From assembly GCA_903839035.1 (NCBI GenBank), contig CAIMAQ010000042.1:1-64000 (forward strand): a DNA stretch of 64,000 nt. The letters run 5' to 3'. The position numbers and the translations under genes are program-made. Position 1 is the stretch's first letter. Each line of letters begins with the position of its first letter. The stretch is from an uncultured Opitutia bacterium (GTDB lineage Bacteria; Verrucomicrobiota; Verrucomicrobiia; Opitutales; Opitutaceae). Below the pieces are notes generated by a model, which saw nothing but the letters and a program-made list of their open reading frames with translations, ran no database searches and was not told the DNA's origin. Shown here piece by piece: positions 33,836 to 43,663 of this stretch.

Positions 33836-34819
33836 ATGAAAACTCCCATTCGCGTCGCCGTCACCGGTGCAGCCGGCCAGATCGGCTACTCCCTCCTCTT
33901 CCGCATCGCGTCCGGCGCCATGTTCGGACCCGACCAGCCCATCATCCTCCAGCTCATCGAGGCTCCGATCGAGAAAGCCCTGCAGGCGCTCGCGGGCGTC
34001 GCCATGGAGCTCGATGACTGCGCCTTCCCGCTGCTCAAGGGCATCGTCCAGACCTCCGATCCCGCCATCGGCTTCAAGGATGCCAACTGGTGCCTGCTCG
34101 TCGGCGCCAAGCCCCGCGGCCCCGGCATGGAGCGCGCCGACCTGCTCAAGGACAACGGCAAGATCTTCATCGGCCAGGGCCAGATCATCGACGTCGTCGC
34201 GGCCCCCGATGCCCGTGTCGCCGTCGTCGGCAATCCCGCCAACACGAACTGCATGATCGCCGCCAGCCAGGCCAAGCGCCTGACGCCGGACCGCTTCACC
34301 GCGATGGTCCGCCTCGACCAGAACCGCGCGCAGACGCAGCTCGCGAAGAAGGCCGGCGTGGATCTCACCGCCGTGAAGGACATCTTCATCTACGGCAACC
34401 ACAGCCCGACCATGTTCCCGGCGTACGCCCACGCGACGATCAACGGCCAGCCCGCCACGTCCGTCATCACCGACACCGCCTGGCTGCAGGGCGCGTTCTG
34501 CGAGACCGTCGGCAAGCGCGGCGCCGCCGTCATTGCCGCCCGCGGCCTGTCCTCTGCCGCCTCGGCCGCCAACGCGCTTGTGGACCACGTCCGCTCGCTC
34601 GTGACGCCCGGTGCCATCCACTCCATCGCCGTGAAATCGAACGGCCTGTACGGCTTCGACGCCAACGTCTGGGCCGGCATGCCGGTCCGCACCACGACGC
34701 CCGGCAGCTACGAGGTCATCACCGGCTACGCGATGGACGACTTCGCGAAGTCCAAGATCGCCGCGACAAACAAGGAGCTCGTGGAAGAGCGCGCGTTCGT
34801 CGCCGAGATGATCGCGTAA
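33836..34819 (+). CDS. mdh: malate dehydrogenase
   Basis: NAD-dependent oxidation of malate to oxaloacetate in the TCA cycle. 327 residues of the cytosolic-type (MDH2) group: [18 protein letters not shown] at 10-27, [24 protein letters not shown] and the active site [10 protein letters not shown] with [11 protein letters not shown]. The length is normal. The gene is followed directly by an inverted repeat that probably ends the transcript. Confidence 0.96.
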   Translation: MKTPIRVAVTGAAGQIGYSLLFRIASGAMFGPDQPIILQLIEAPIEKALQALAGVAMELDDCAFPLLKGIVQTSDPAIGFKDANWCLLVGAKPRGPGMERADLLKDNGKIFIGQGQIIDVVAAPDARVAVVGNPANTNCMIAASQAKRLTPDRFTAMVRLDQNRAQTQLAKKAGVDLTAVKDIFIYGNHSPTMFPAYAHATINGQPATSVITDTAWLQGAFCETVGKRGAAVIAARGLSSAASAANALVDHVRSLVTPGAIHSIAVKSNGLYGFDANVWAGMPVRTTTPGSYEVITGYAMDDFAKSKIAATNKELVEERAFVAEMIA

Positions 34820-34820
34820 A

Positions 34821-34909
34821 GTAGGGCGAGTCTTCGACCCGCCTTATCCGTTTCGCCGCCGCCCGCGTTTCCGCCCAAGCTAAGGCAGGTCAAAGACCTG
34901 CCCTACCCC
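34821..34909. repeat. TAGGGCGGGTC double-palindrome repeat, copy A
   Basis: GTAGGGCGAGTCTTCGACCC on the left and GGCAGGTCAAAGACCTGCCC on the right are each self-complementary and also complementary to each other. The element fills the gap between convergent mdh and the rhamnosidase gene, and its right arm contains the rhamnosidase stop codon. It is likely a bidirectional transcript end. Relatives are at 18508 and 54914. Confidence 0.75.
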
Positions 34910-37236
34910 AGCCGCACCACCTGGCTCCCCGGCCACAGCGGGGTTTCCCTCCCCGCCCAGACAAACACGCCCGACGTTTCCGGCGGCAGCTGGACCGTGG
35001 CTTCGACGCGACCGGCGTAGAATTTTGCGGATAACCGGATCGTCCCGCGCGGATGCGGAAGTTCGCTCTCGATCGATTTCAGTGTGCCGGGTTGCGGGGC
35101 GATGCGCACTTGCCGGAATCCCGGCGCCGCCGGGCGGATGCCGGCGACCGTGGCGTGCAGGTGAAACACGGGGTGCGCACCCCACGCGTGGCAGTCCGAG
35201 CGCGCCGGCTCCGGGCTCTCGACCGGCGTCTTGAAGCCCTGCGTCACGAGCCCGCGCCACATCGCGAGTTTTTCCAACACGAGATCCGCGCGCCCGGCGC
35301 GGCCCAGTGCCTCAAAGAGGTAGTGCTGGAAATAGATCGTCGCCGCCGCGAGTCCGTTGGCTGCCGCATCCGCCCACTTCGCCGGGTCCGGCACGCGCAA
35401 CCCGCCGATCACGGCGAGCGCCTGCGCGTGCTGGCTGTAGGTCGCGTGCGATTCATCATCCGCCCACAGGCCCCGGGCCTCATCCCAGAACACCCGGGCC
35501 AGCGACCCCGCAACGTGGGTCGCGCGTTCCGCGTAGCGCTGGGCCATGCGCGCATCCCCGGCCCATGTTTCCAGCTCCGCCGCCCGTTGCAGCGTCAGTA
35601 AATACTGCAGGCTGATCAGCGATGACCGGTGGCCTTCGCGCTGACCCGGCGGCCAGCCGGCGAACCAGCCCGGCACCCAGTCCATGAACAACCAGCCCGG
35701 CGGTTTCACGAGCAGCCCGTCCGCGTCCTCCTCCGTCTGCAGTGCCTCCAGCAGCGCCCGCATGCCCGGCAGCCGCTCCCGCAGCCACGGCAGATCGTCC
35801 CGCCAGAGCGCAAAATCGTGCAGCATCCACGGCCAGATCATCGCGAAGGTCGCGCTCTCCTGCCGCAGGTACGACGGAGTCCGCATCGTGGGATAGCCGC
35901 TGCGGCCACGCGAGAGATCGAACAGTTCCATGCCACGCCGTGGCAGCCGTTCCTCGCCCGCCATGACATACGCCAGCAGCATCTGGATGCGCGTGTCCGC
36001 CACGTACATCATCTGCTCGTAGTACGGGCAGTCGACGAAGATGTCGTGCATGCACGCGCGCAACCCGCGTTCGCTCAACTCCAGGATCGGAGGCAGCGTC
36101 GGATCGTCGGCGGCAAACGCGGCCCGCGGCGCGAACGGGAATCCCGTCCGCTCCACCGCCAGCGTGTGCAGCACGACCGGCTGGGCCCCGACCTGCACGC
36201 TGATCATCAGGTAGCGTCCCGCGCGCCACCACGGTGAGCCCGCCCACCGGCGGCCGCTCCCGCCCAGCCGCCACTTGTCGCCAAAGCCCATGAAGATCTT
36301 CCCCGCCACCGCGCCGCGGTTGCCCTTCGGGCCCGGCGTGTTGTCGAACTTCGGGGCCAGCCGGTCAAAGAGCGACTCCGCCCATTCCCAGCGCACCGTC
36401 GTGCCCGCCCCGCCGGAAAATTCCAGCACCGGGTAGCCGCAAAGATAATCGTCCGTGTCGATCAGCACCGTGACCTCGTGCCGCGCCGGCAGTCGCAACG
36501 GCGTCCCGTTGTGCAGCAACCGCGTCCAATCGGACACCTTTTCCGGCGCCACCTCCGGGCCAAATTTGAAGGTCTGCGCCCGGGCAAACCGTGGCAGGTG
36601 TGCCCGCACCCGCCCGCCGCGCCAGAGATCATGCCTCTGCTCGGGCAATGCGGACGGCTCCAGCGTCCAGCCCGCCTCGACGATGCCCGTGACATTGAGC
36701 GGGATCGGGCCGCGCACCACGGCCGGCTTCACCCACTTCACCTTCCGCGCATCCAGGCGGGACAGGTCCATGTGCCCGGAGCAGCCGATGACGTGGTAGG
36801 AACGGTTCAGCTTCTCCCCCCACTCCAATCCCTGCAGCCGGCCAACGCGCCACGGCGCGACCCCGGTCGAGAACCGCTCCGCCGCCCGGTCGAGGCCGGC
36901 GCAGGCAAAACCTCCGCGCCAGCTCATCCGTCCCTCGGGGGCCTGGGGCGCGCGCGCCCACCAGACCTGCGCTTCGAGTCGGTGCGCGCCTGCCGCGAGC
37001 TTGATTTCATAGGTCGCATACGACCAGTGGGACACATCCCCGGTATCCGGGCCGCGGGCGATCACCGCGCCGTCGAGGGCCAGCGTGTAGCACAAATCCG
37101 CGCTGACCTGCAGTCGGACGGTCTCTGTGCGCGCCGACTTCACGTTCAACCGGAACAGCACGGCCCCCGGCTCGCCCTCCGCGAGATCGGGGTGCCAGAG
37201 CCACGAAGCGCCATCGAGCGCGTGCCGCGGCTCCAT
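34903..37236 (-). CDS. GH78-like alpha-L-rhamnosidase
   Basis: About 777 residues. N-terminal beta domains (WLWHPDLAEGEPGAVLFR) precede an (alpha/alpha)6 catalytic region with DIFVDCPYYEQMMYVADTRIQ, equivalent to the acidic DCPxRxE motif of GH78. A small C-terminal beta domain follows (GTIRLSAKFYAGRVEATVQL). It should remove alpha-rhamnose from plant or algal glycans. ATG 37236 gives no clear signal peptide; ATG 37314 would add a modestly hydrophobic start. Its stop codon lies in the repeat shared with mdh. Confidence 0.8.
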   Translation of the reverse strand: MEPRHALDGASWLWHPDLAEGEPGAVLFRLNVKSARTETVRLQVSADLCYTLALDGAVIARGPDTGDVSHWSYATYEIKLAAGAHRLEAQVWWARAPQAPEGRMSWRGGFACAGLDRAAERFSTGVAPWRVGRLQGLEWGEKLNRSYHVIGCSGHMDLSRLDARKVKWVKPAVVRGPIPLNVTGIVEAGWTLEPSALPEQRHDLWRGGRVRAHLPRFARAQTFKFGPEVAPEKVSDWTRLLHNGTPLRLPARHEVTVLIDTDDYLCGYPVLEFSGGAGTTVRWEWAESLFDRLAPKFDNTPGPKGNRGAVAGKIFMGFGDKWRLGGSGRRWAGSPWWRAGRYLMISVQVGAQPVVLHTLAVERTGFPFAPRAAFAADDPTLPPILELSERGLRACMHDIFVDCPYYEQMMYVADTRIQMLLAYVMAGEERLPRRGMELFDLSRGRSGYPTMRTPSYLRQESATFAMIWPWMLHDFALWRDDLPWLRERLPGMRALLEALQTEEDADGLLVKPPGWLFMDWVPGWFAGWPPGQREGHRSSLISLQYLLTLQRAAELETWAGDARMAQRYAERATHVAGSLARVFWDEARGLWADDESHATYSQHAQALAVIGGLRVPDPAKWADAAANGLAAATIYFQHYLFEALGRAGRADLVLEKLAMWRGLVTQGFKTPVESPEPARSDCHAWGAHPVFHLHATVAGIRPAAPGFRQVRIAPQPGTLKSIESELPHPRGTIRLSAKFYAGRVEATVQLPPETSGVFVWAGRETPLWPGSQVVRLG

Positions 37237-37386
37237 GTTCGGCGTGCCATGCGGCACGGCGGGATGGGCAACGCGGCGACACACGGTTTCACCGGCAAAG
37301 GGGGCAAAAAGCATCCCCCGGATTAGGGGGCGGAGCGCCGGGCGGGCGAGTGATTTTTTATCGGGACGGCGTTGGCCCACTGCCTG

Positions 37387-37466
37387 TTTTACAGGAGGCA
37401 ACGGAGGAAACAGAGGGTTCCACCCCGAACCTTGCTCGGTTCCCTCCGTTTCCTCCTGTAAGAAAA
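37387..37466. repeat. TTTTACAGGAGG inverted repeat, copy 1
   Basis: TTTTACAGGAGGCAACGGAGG is mirrored by CCGTTTCCTCCTGTAAGAAA. Each arm consists of purine-rich near-repeats of GGAGGAAAC. A second copy of the same family is at 46687-46781. It lies just past the stop codon of the following minus-strand gene. Confidence 0.8.
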
Positions 37467-37467
37467 A

Positions 37468-38160
37468 CTACAACAATCCGGCCAGCACCCGGTTCACCGC
37501 GAACGCCCCCCGCACCGCGGCAAAGCCTGCCATTAGCTCGTGCGGCGCACCCGCGCGCGAAAACACCATCTCCAGCGTTCCGCCGGAGCAGCGGACCGCG
37601 GCGTCCACGCCCTCGACGCGGATCACGCACTCCCGGCAGTCCGACGGATAGCTCACCGCCAGCCCGCCTTCACCGTCGAGGGCCTCGATCACGTCAATGA
37701 TCGCCTCAACTCGCGCGCCTTTTTTCAGCGCGAAGGAGATTTCCGTGAACTTGCCGGCGAAGACCGCCGCGAATTCTTCGCGCTGCGCGAGGTCCCCGCC
37801 CTTCAGTTCCCGCAGCGTGGTCGTGATGCCGTAACGTCCCGGCGCCGACTCCTCGAGTGCGTAAAATATCTCCACCGTGAAATCCTTCGCCGTCAGCACC
37901 GCGAGGGGCCCGGTCACGTTCAGCGTGACGTCCTTCCGCTTGTAGCCCAGCCGCGTGCGCACGTCCTGAAACAGCTTCTCGGCCTGCTCGGCCAGCTCGG
38001 GCCCGCAGATTTTCCCGAGAAACGCGTTCGTCACCGCATTCGCCGCATCCGGCACCGTGTGGTGTCCTTTCTTGAACCCGCCCAGCGCCTTCACCTGGCC
38101 GCCGCCCCGGCCGATGAAGCCGATGCCGGCAATGATGCTGGAGGGAAGTTCGCCCGTCAT
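37468..38160 (-). CDS. conserved-looking protein of unknown function
   Basis: 230 residues. I do not recognise the family. The N-terminus is glycine-rich and weakly hydrophobic (SSIIAGIGFIGRGGGQVKAL). The rest alternates beta-like strands and helices, for example DFTVEIFYALEE and EIIDVIEALDGEGG-type stretches, and has three cysteines near 197-212 (DCRECVIRVEG, RCSGG). No signal peptide or membrane helix is convincing. It is separated by 81 bases from a small membrane protein gene on the same strand. Confidence 0.6.
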   Translation of the reverse strand: MTGELPSSIIAGIGFIGRGGGQVKALGGFKKGHHTVPDAANAVTNAFLGKICGPELAEQAEKLFQDVRTRLGYKRKDVTLNVTGPLAVLTAKDFTVEIFYALEESAPGRYGITTTLRELKGGDLAQREEFAAVFAGKFTEISFALKKGARVEAIIDVIEALDGEGGLAVSYPSDCRECVIRVEGVDAAVRCSGGTLEMVFSRAGAPHELMAGFAAVRGAFAVNRVLAGLL

Positions 38161-38241
38161 GTGCCGCCGAGCAAACCCGGCGCCACGCGCACCGCCAACC
38201 GAAAACCACGTCGCGCCGGCGTCTCCGCCTGCGCTCCATCC

Positions 38242-38532
38242 TCAGGCCGTCGCCTTGGCCGGGCGACGGCAGAGCGAGACCAGCCCGTAGATCGCCAGCC
38301 CCGGCAGCCAGATCGGCGCCAGCACCGCGACGACCACCAGCACCACCACCAGCACGCCCGCCACCAGCGAGAGTCCGGTGCCCAGCAACGCGGCCAGGAC
38401 GCCGACCAGGAGTGCCCCGAGGGCCAGGAGCGCCGCCAGGGCGAGTCCGGCCGGGACCAGCAGGATCGGGAAGAGATGGAGGGCCACGAGCGCCAGCAGC
38501 GTGAAGAGGAGGATTTTTCCGAGGGTGTTCAT
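38242..38532 (-). CDS. small hydrophobic membrane protein
   Basis: 96 residues, almost entirely hydrophobic (Leu, Val, Ala, Gly) with three predicted membrane segments at about 5-25, 28-50 and 52-85, then a short basic tail (CRRPAKATA). No family is recognised. ATG 38532 is preferred; longer readings add charged residues unlike the rest. It lies upstream of the 37468 gene on the same strand and may be cotranscribed with it. Confidence 0.6.
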   Translation of the reverse strand: MNTLGKILLFTLLALVALHLFPILLVPAGLALAALLALGALLVGVLAALLGTGLSLVAGVLVVVLVVVAVLAPIWLPGLAIYGLVSLCRRPAKATA

Positions 38533-38653
38533 ACCCTGAAAACACCGCTCCCCGCGAAAAGTCGCAGCCCATCGCGGCCCCACATCGCAGTTGCCAGCAA
38601 ACGGGGTTGTCCTAGGTTCCCGCCGCTCCAGTCCCGCCGGCCGCCCCTTCCCC

Positions 38654-39568
38654 ATGGTCACCTCCGCCCCCCTGCTTTCCTACCAACATGAGCTCGACCC
38701 CTCGCCCGAGGCCTTCGGCGAACTGCGGTCGTCGGCCGACTGCCTCGGCCAACCCGGGGTGCTCAACCAGCGGCTGGACGAGGACGGTTATCTTTTCATC
38801 CCCGGCTTTTTCCACCGCGACCTCATCCTGTCCGCCCGCGCCTCCGTGACGGACCGGCTCGCGGCCGAGGGTGCGCTCGATCCCGCGTTTCCTCCCCTCG
38901 AGGGCGTGTGCCGGGCGGACAAGGCCCTGGGCTTCCGCGGCGACCTCGCGAAGGACAATCCCGCGATCGACCGCGTCGTTTACGGCCCGGAGCTGCTGGG
39001 TTTCTACGAAAACCTCTTTGGCGAGCCGGTGCGGCATTTCGACCACACCTGGTTTCGCGCGATCAGCCGCGGCCAGGGCACGCCGCCGCATTGCGACCTC
39101 GTCTACATGAGCCGTGGCACGCACCAGCTGCTCAGCTGCTGGATCCCCTACGGCGAGGTGCCGCTCGAGGTTGGCGGCCTCATCGTGCTCGAGGGCTCCC
39201 ATCTGCAGGCCGCCCGCCTGAAAAACTACCTCGAGGTCGACGTCGACCTGTACTGCGAAAACCGCCCGCGCGAGGTCGAGAAGGTCATCGGCAAGGGCGG
39301 CTGGAGCCACCCCGGCTGGCTGACCAACAATCCCGTTTCCCTCCGCGAAAAAATCGGCGGCCGCTGGCTCACGGCCCAGTACCAGCCGGGCGACTTCCTC
39401 ACCTTCAAGATGACCCTCGTGCACGCGAGCCTGGACAACCAGACCGACCGCGTGCGGCTTTCGTCCGACACGCGCTACCAGCGCGCCAGCCAGCCCGCCG
39501 ACGCCCGCTGGGTCGGCATCAACCCCGCCGGCCACGGCCCCCGCGCGAAGCAGGGCATGATCTGCTGA
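38654..39568 (+). CDS. phytanoyl-CoA dioxygenase (PhyH) family protein
   Basis: 304 residues, predicted Fe(II)/2-oxoglutarate oxygenase. DEDGYLFIPGFF opens the fold, HCDLVY supplies the HxD of the iron site and HASLDNQTDRVRLSSDTRYQ supplies the distal His and the Arg for 2-oxoglutarate. Bacterial PhyH proteins hydroxylate varied small molecules. Among sugar genes it may act on a modified sugar or polyol, but that is only context. Confidence 0.85.
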   Translation: MVTSAPLLSYQHELDPSPEAFGELRSSADCLGQPGVLNQRLDEDGYLFIPGFFHRDLILSARASVTDRLAAEGALDPAFPPLEGVCRADKALGFRGDLAKDNPAIDRVVYGPELLGFYENLFGEPVRHFDHTWFRAISRGQGTPPHCDLVYMSRGTHQLLSCWIPYGEVPLEVGGLIVLEGSHLQAARLKNYLEVDVDLYCENRPREVEKVIGKGGWSHPGWLTNNPVSLREKIGGRWLTAQYQPGDFLTFKMTLVHASLDNQTDRVRLSSDTRYQRASQPADARWVGINPAGHGPRAKQGMIC

Positions 39569-39592
39569 GGTAACGCTGGCTTCCCGCCGGCG

Positions 39593-41176
39593 CTACTTCG
39601 CCTGCGCCAGCTGCAGTTTCATCTGCAGCGCCAGGCCCTCGGACATTGTCTGCGCCGCCTCGGATTCCTCGCGGCGAATTCGCGCCTTGTCCCCGGTCAG
39701 ACCCGCCCAGCCCACGATGACCGGATCCTGCGGCTTCACCAGCACCAGGGTCGCCCGCAGCTCGGCATTCAGATCCTCGCGGATGGCGGCCGGCATGGCG
39801 GCGTCCATCGCCGCGGCGAATTTCTCCGCGCTGCCATTCTCGCCGGAGAGCAGGTAGAAATTCCGGTCCCAATTCATGCTGACCTCCGTCCCGATCATGT
39901 CGTACGGCGCCTGCCCGAAGGAAATCCCTTCCTGGTAGTCGCGGAAATTCCGGATCTCCTCCGGCACGACCGCGCCATTCACCGCCGGCAGCCAGAGACT
40001 CGCATCGGTGAAGAGCTGTTGCCCCGGCACACTGGTGAGAAATTTCAGGAAATCCAGGGCCTCGGCGGGATGCCGGCTGGCCTTGTTCAGATACATCGCC
40101 AGTGAGGTCTCGCCGATGCCCTCGCCGCCCTGGCCGAGCACGTACCGGCCGACCTCCGGGTCGTCCGGCATCGCCTGCATCAGTTTCATCGGCTGGATCT
40201 TGAACGACGCCAGCCGCCGCAGGCTGGTCGCATCCCAGGTGCCATAAAAAAAGAACAGCGCCTGTCCGCGCAGGAACTCGATCATCGCGTCGTCGCGGCG
40301 CAACTGGATGAACCCCGGCTTCATTGCATTCGTGGTCTCGCGCACCAGCTGCAGGCCGGCACGCACCGCGGGTTCGCTGTAGCGCCAGCGGCCGGCGAGA
40401 TAGGCCGCGAGCACCTGCCGGTTGTAGAGGTACAGCGTGCCGCCGTCATCCAACCGCTGGTTCACGCCCAGGAGCGGCGCGACAAACACGCTCTGCGCCA
40501 CCGCGCGCGTCGTGTCGCGGCTGCCGGCCAGCCCGTGGACCGTGCGGCCGGTCCGCCGGGAGAAGTCCTGCACTTGCGCGAGGATTTTCCGGAGGTCATC
40601 GAAGTTCTTCGGGACCACCACCCGGCCCAGGATTTCCTTCATCAGCTCCACGTTGCAGAACAGCCGGAGCGTGGACTCGGTGATGTTCACCCCGTAAATC
40701 TGGCCGGGGTCGGGCGAGTCCCGCTTCGGTGCGAGCAGCTTGTCATGAAACGTGTCCTGCCACGGGATTTTCTCCTGCGAGGTCCCGCGGTTGTAGGGGT
40801 TGGGCTTGGCCAGCTCCGCCGTCAGCGGCGCGAAGTATCGGGCCGGAATGTCCTTCTGCCCGGGCAGCCACGCGCCCCACTCCATCAGGTCCGGGCCCGT
40901 CTCGCCCGCGAGGTTCGAGCGCATCCACTGCGGGTAGATTGTCGCGCCGGGAATCTGCAGCTGAACGACGTGGACGCGCGGGTTGAGTTCCTCGTAGCGC
41001 TTGATCGCCGCGTTGATGCCGTCGGGCGGCCCGCGCTCGATCTGCCAGTGGGCGAAATAGATCGTGACCTCGCGGCTGTGGATCACGGGCTCAGACCGGG
41101 TCAAGACCCAGTATAAAGCACTGACGTACGCCACTGCCAGCAGCACGAGGCCGAGCTTGGCCCGGAGCCGCCTCAT
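39593..41176 (-). CDS. membrane-anchored extracellular solute-binding protein (copy 1)
   Basis: 527 residues resembling ABC-type family 1 sugar-binding proteins. It begins with one uncleaved-looking membrane helix (GLVLLAVAYVSALYWVL) and no lipobox. VTIYFAHWQIERGPPDGINAAIKRYEE follows, then NPRVHVV, and SWL-type and FLKFLTSVPGQQLFTD motifs typical of the family. It is about equally long as, and clearly paralogous to, the protein at 42056-43663. Its ATG overlaps the preceding TPR gene's stop codon by 4 bases. No permease or ATPase is near. Confidence 0.85.
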   Translation of the reverse strand: MRRLRAKLGLVLLAVAYVSALYWVLTRSEPVIHSREVTIYFAHWQIERGPPDGINAAIKRYEELNPRVHVVQLQIPGATIYPQWMRSNLAGETGPDLMEWGAWLPGQKDIPARYFAPLTAELAKPNPYNRGTSQEKIPWQDTFHDKLLAPKRDSPDPGQIYGVNITESTLRLFCNVELMKEILGRVVVPKNFDDLRKILAQVQDFSRRTGRTVHGLAGSRDTTRAVAQSVFVAPLLGVNQRLDDGGTLYLYNRQVLAAYLAGRWRYSEPAVRAGLQLVRETTNAMKPGFIQLRRDDAMIEFLRGQALFFFYGTWDATSLRRLASFKIQPMKLMQAMPDDPEVGRYVLGQGGEGIGETSLAMYLNKASRHPAEALDFLKFLTSVPGQQLFTDASLWLPAVNGAVVPEEIRNFRDYQEGISFGQAPYDMIGTEVSMNWDRNFYLLSGENGSAEKFAAAMDAAMPAAIREDLNAELRATLVLVKPQDPVIVGWAGLTGDKARIRREESEAAQTMSEGLALQMKLQLAQAK

Positions 41177-41985
41177 GCGCCGCCCTCCTGCGCAAGTCGG
41201 TGGCTTACCTCGCCGAGCTTCTTCCGGATGGTGAACGCGCGGACGTTCGTGGGGTATTCGGCGAGGTAACGCTCAAAGTATTCCCGGGCCCGCGCCCAGT
41301 CGCCGGCGCGTTCCGATAGCACGCCGATCTGCACGATGAGGTCCTCCCGCGCGGTGCCCGTGATGCCGCCCGTTTGGGCGGCGGCGATCAGGTGCGGCAG
41401 GAAACGCGCCTGCGGCTGGTGCAGCACGATGCCGGCCTGCCCGATCTGCAGTTCCAGGTCGCGCCGGAGCAGCGGCTCGTGGATGCGTGGGAGCAGCGCC
41501 TCCGCGGCCGCAAGACGGTCGGACCCGGGGTCAGTCAGGTCGGGCAGGAGGTAGAGTTTCAACAGGCCGAGCTTCACGAGGCCCAGCTGCGCCCAGTGGC
41601 TCTCGGGCCGGCGCCGGGCCAGTTCGGCAAACAACTGGGCGGCCTGCGCAAAATCCGGTTCGTTCAGGTGCAGCTGGTAGATTCGCGCCCGCAGGTAGGC
41701 CGCCTCCGCCGCCAGTTCGTCCGTCCCAGACTCCAACTCCGCGAGCACCGCCTCAGCCTCGCGCATGTTGGCGTCCGTCGCGGGCTGCGCCCCGATCCGC
41801 GCGGCGGCCCAGGCGAGCCGGTCCGCCCGCGAGTCCGCGTCGCGCCGGAGCTGCCGGAGCACGTCCTGCGGGCGGTTGTCCGCCAGGGCGCTCCAGGCCC
41901 GGTCCGGACCGGCAGGCGCGGCGGCCCCGACCGCGAGCAGCGGCCAGACCAGTATCAGGGGTAATATTCTTCGCGCGGGGTCCAC
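41173..41985 (-). CDS. exported TPR protein (copy 1)
   Basis: About 270 residues. A signal peptide (RRILPLILVWPLLAVGAAA) is followed by helical repeats such as AEAAYLRARIYQLHL, FAELARRRPESHWAQLGLVKLGLL and AREYFERYLAEYPTNVRAF. It is the upstream partner of the binding protein and overlaps it by 4 bases. GTG 41985 gives a good signal peptide; TTG 42027 is the longer alternative. It is paralogous to 43660-44502, including a shared RRPESHWAQLGLVKLGLL-like segment. Confidence 0.78.
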   Translation of the reverse strand: MDPARRILPLILVWPLLAVGAAAPAGPDRAWSALADNRPQDVLRQLRRDADSRADRLAWAAARIGAQPATDANMREAEAVLAELESGTDELAAEAAYLRARIYQLHLNEPDFAQAAQLFAELARRRPESHWAQLGLVKLGLLKLYLLPDLTDPGSDRLAAAEALLPRIHEPLLRRDLELQIGQAGIVLHQPQARFLPHLIAAAQTGGITGTAREDLIVQIGVLSERAGDWARAREYFERYLAEYPTNVRAFTIRKKLGEVSHRLAQEGGA

Positions 41986-42055
41986 GGAAAAGCCCCGCCA
42001 TCGTGGAAGTTCAACCCGCTCCGACAAGCACTACCGGAAATATTTTCGCGGGGCG

Positions 42056-43663
42056 TCACTTGGCCGCGCCAGCCACCTCAAGCTGCCGGCCCAACTGCAG
42101 CATCAGGCCCTCCGACTGCGTCTGGGAACTTTCCAGCCGCTCGCGGGCCAGCGGCAGGCTGCCGTTCTGCGGCGCCCGCCGGCTGAGCGCCGCGGCGGCC
42201 ATGATGCCCACGTCCTGCGGCCGCACGATGATCGTCCGGTTGCTGATCTCCTTGCGCAAATCCGTCCGCACCGCCTCCGGCATGGCGGCTTCCATCGCGT
42301 TCACAAACTGGTCCACGCTCCCGTGCGTCTCCGTCAGCAGGTAGAGGTTGCGCATCACGGCCGCCGCGACCGTCGAGCCCATCCCCGTCATGTACTCCGC
42401 GCCGAAGGAATAGCAGTCCAGCGGGGTGCGGTAGGCCTCGATGTCGGACGGGATCTTGACCTCCCGGATCGACGGCAGCCAGCCGCTGTGGTCCGTGAAC
42501 AGCTGGTTGCCCTCCACGCTGGTCATGAAGTGCATGAAATCGATGGCCTCCTTCGGGTGCGCGCTCGATTTGTTGAGGTAAAACTCCATCGCCGTGCCGC
42601 CGCCCCCGTCGGCAAACGCCCCGTAGAAATAGGGCCCCATCACCGGGTCGTCCCGCGTCGGCTGGGGAAAGCGGTACACGGCAATCGGGAAGGTCGCCAG
42701 GCGCCGGAGGCTCGTACCATCCCAGGTCCCCGCAAAGATGAACACCGCGTCGCCCCGCAGGAACTCCTGGGTGGCGGCGTCGCGCAACGACTGCACAAAG
42801 CCCGGTTTCATGTTCACGCTGACTTCGCGCATCATCGTCAGCCCGGCCCGGACTTCGGGCGACCCGTAGCTCCAGCGTCCCTCGAGGTACTGGCCCAGCT
42901 CCTCCCACGGGTAAACCGCCAGGTTGCCGTGGCGGTCGTTGCGCTGGCTGCGCTGCATCATGGCGCCCTGCAGCAGGTATTGCATCAGCCAGCTCGCATT
43001 GTCCCGGGCGCCGGCCATGGCATAGATCGGCCGGCCCGTGCGGGCGGCATAGGCCCGGATTTGCTCAAACACCACCCGCAGGTCCGCAAAGGTCGCGGGC
43101 ATCCGGTTCGTGCCGGTGATGGTCCGCAGCAACTCCTGGTTGCAGAACAGCCGCTCCGACACCTCCGTCAGCGTCACCGCGTAAAACTGGCCCGGATCCG
43201 GCGCGTTCACGCGCTGGTTGAGCAGGCCGTCGGTAAACGTCTGCACCCAGGGCACGTGCTCCAGCGCCGTGCCCTTGTTGTAGGGGTTCGGCCGCATCAT
43301 CTCGTCCGTGATCGGCTCAAAATAACGCGCCGGGATGTCCGTCAACCCATCCAGCCAGACGCCATACTCGATCAGGTCCGCCCCCGTGGCGCCAACCAGG
43401 TTGGTGCGCATCCACTGGTTGTAGACGCGGCCCGGCACGAGCACCTGCTCCACCTTCACCCGGGGATTGAGCTCCTCGTAACGCTTGATGATCGCGTCCA
43501 CCCCGTCGGGCGGTCCCTTTTCAATCTGCCAGTGGGCGATGCGGATCGTCACCGGCCGGCTGGAAACCACCGGCGTTGAGCGCGTGAAGACCCAGAACAG
43601 TGCAAACGCATAGCCCGCGACGAGCAGGCCCAGTCCGAGGTAGCGGGAACGGCGTTTTTTCAT
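42056..43663 (-). CDS. membrane-anchored extracellular solute-binding protein (copy 2)
   Basis: 535 residues, paralogue of the 39593 protein. The membrane helix GLGLLVAGYAFALFWVF is followed by TRSTPVVSSRPVTIRIAHWQ and DAIIKRYEELNPRVKVEQV. Late motifs FMHFMTSVEGNQLFTDHSGW and FVNAMEAAMPEAVRTDL are conserved with copy 1. Residues throughout suggest sugar or glycan-fragment binding at the outer face of the cytoplasmic membrane. Its start overlaps the TPR gene upstream by 4 bases. Confidence 0.85.
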   Translation of the reverse strand: MKKRRSRYLGLGLLVAGYAFALFWVFTRSTPVVSSRPVTIRIAHWQIEKGPPDGVDAIIKRYEELNPRVKVEQVLVPGRVYNQWMRTNLVGATGADLIEYGVWLDGLTDIPARYFEPITDEMMRPNPYNKGTALEHVPWVQTFTDGLLNQRVNAPDPGQFYAVTLTEVSERLFCNQELLRTITGTNRMPATFADLRVVFEQIRAYAARTGRPIYAMAGARDNASWLMQYLLQGAMMQRSQRNDRHGNLAVYPWEELGQYLEGRWSYGSPEVRAGLTMMREVSVNMKPGFVQSLRDAATQEFLRGDAVFIFAGTWDGTSLRRLATFPIAVYRFPQPTRDDPVMGPYFYGAFADGGGGTAMEFYLNKSSAHPKEAIDFMHFMTSVEGNQLFTDHSGWLPSIREVKIPSDIEAYRTPLDCYSFGAEYMTGMGSTVAAAVMRNLYLLTETHGSVDQFVNAMEAAMPEAVRTDLRKEISNRTIIVRPQDVGIMAAAALSRRAPQNGSLPLARERLESSQTQSEGLMLQLGRQLEVAGAAK

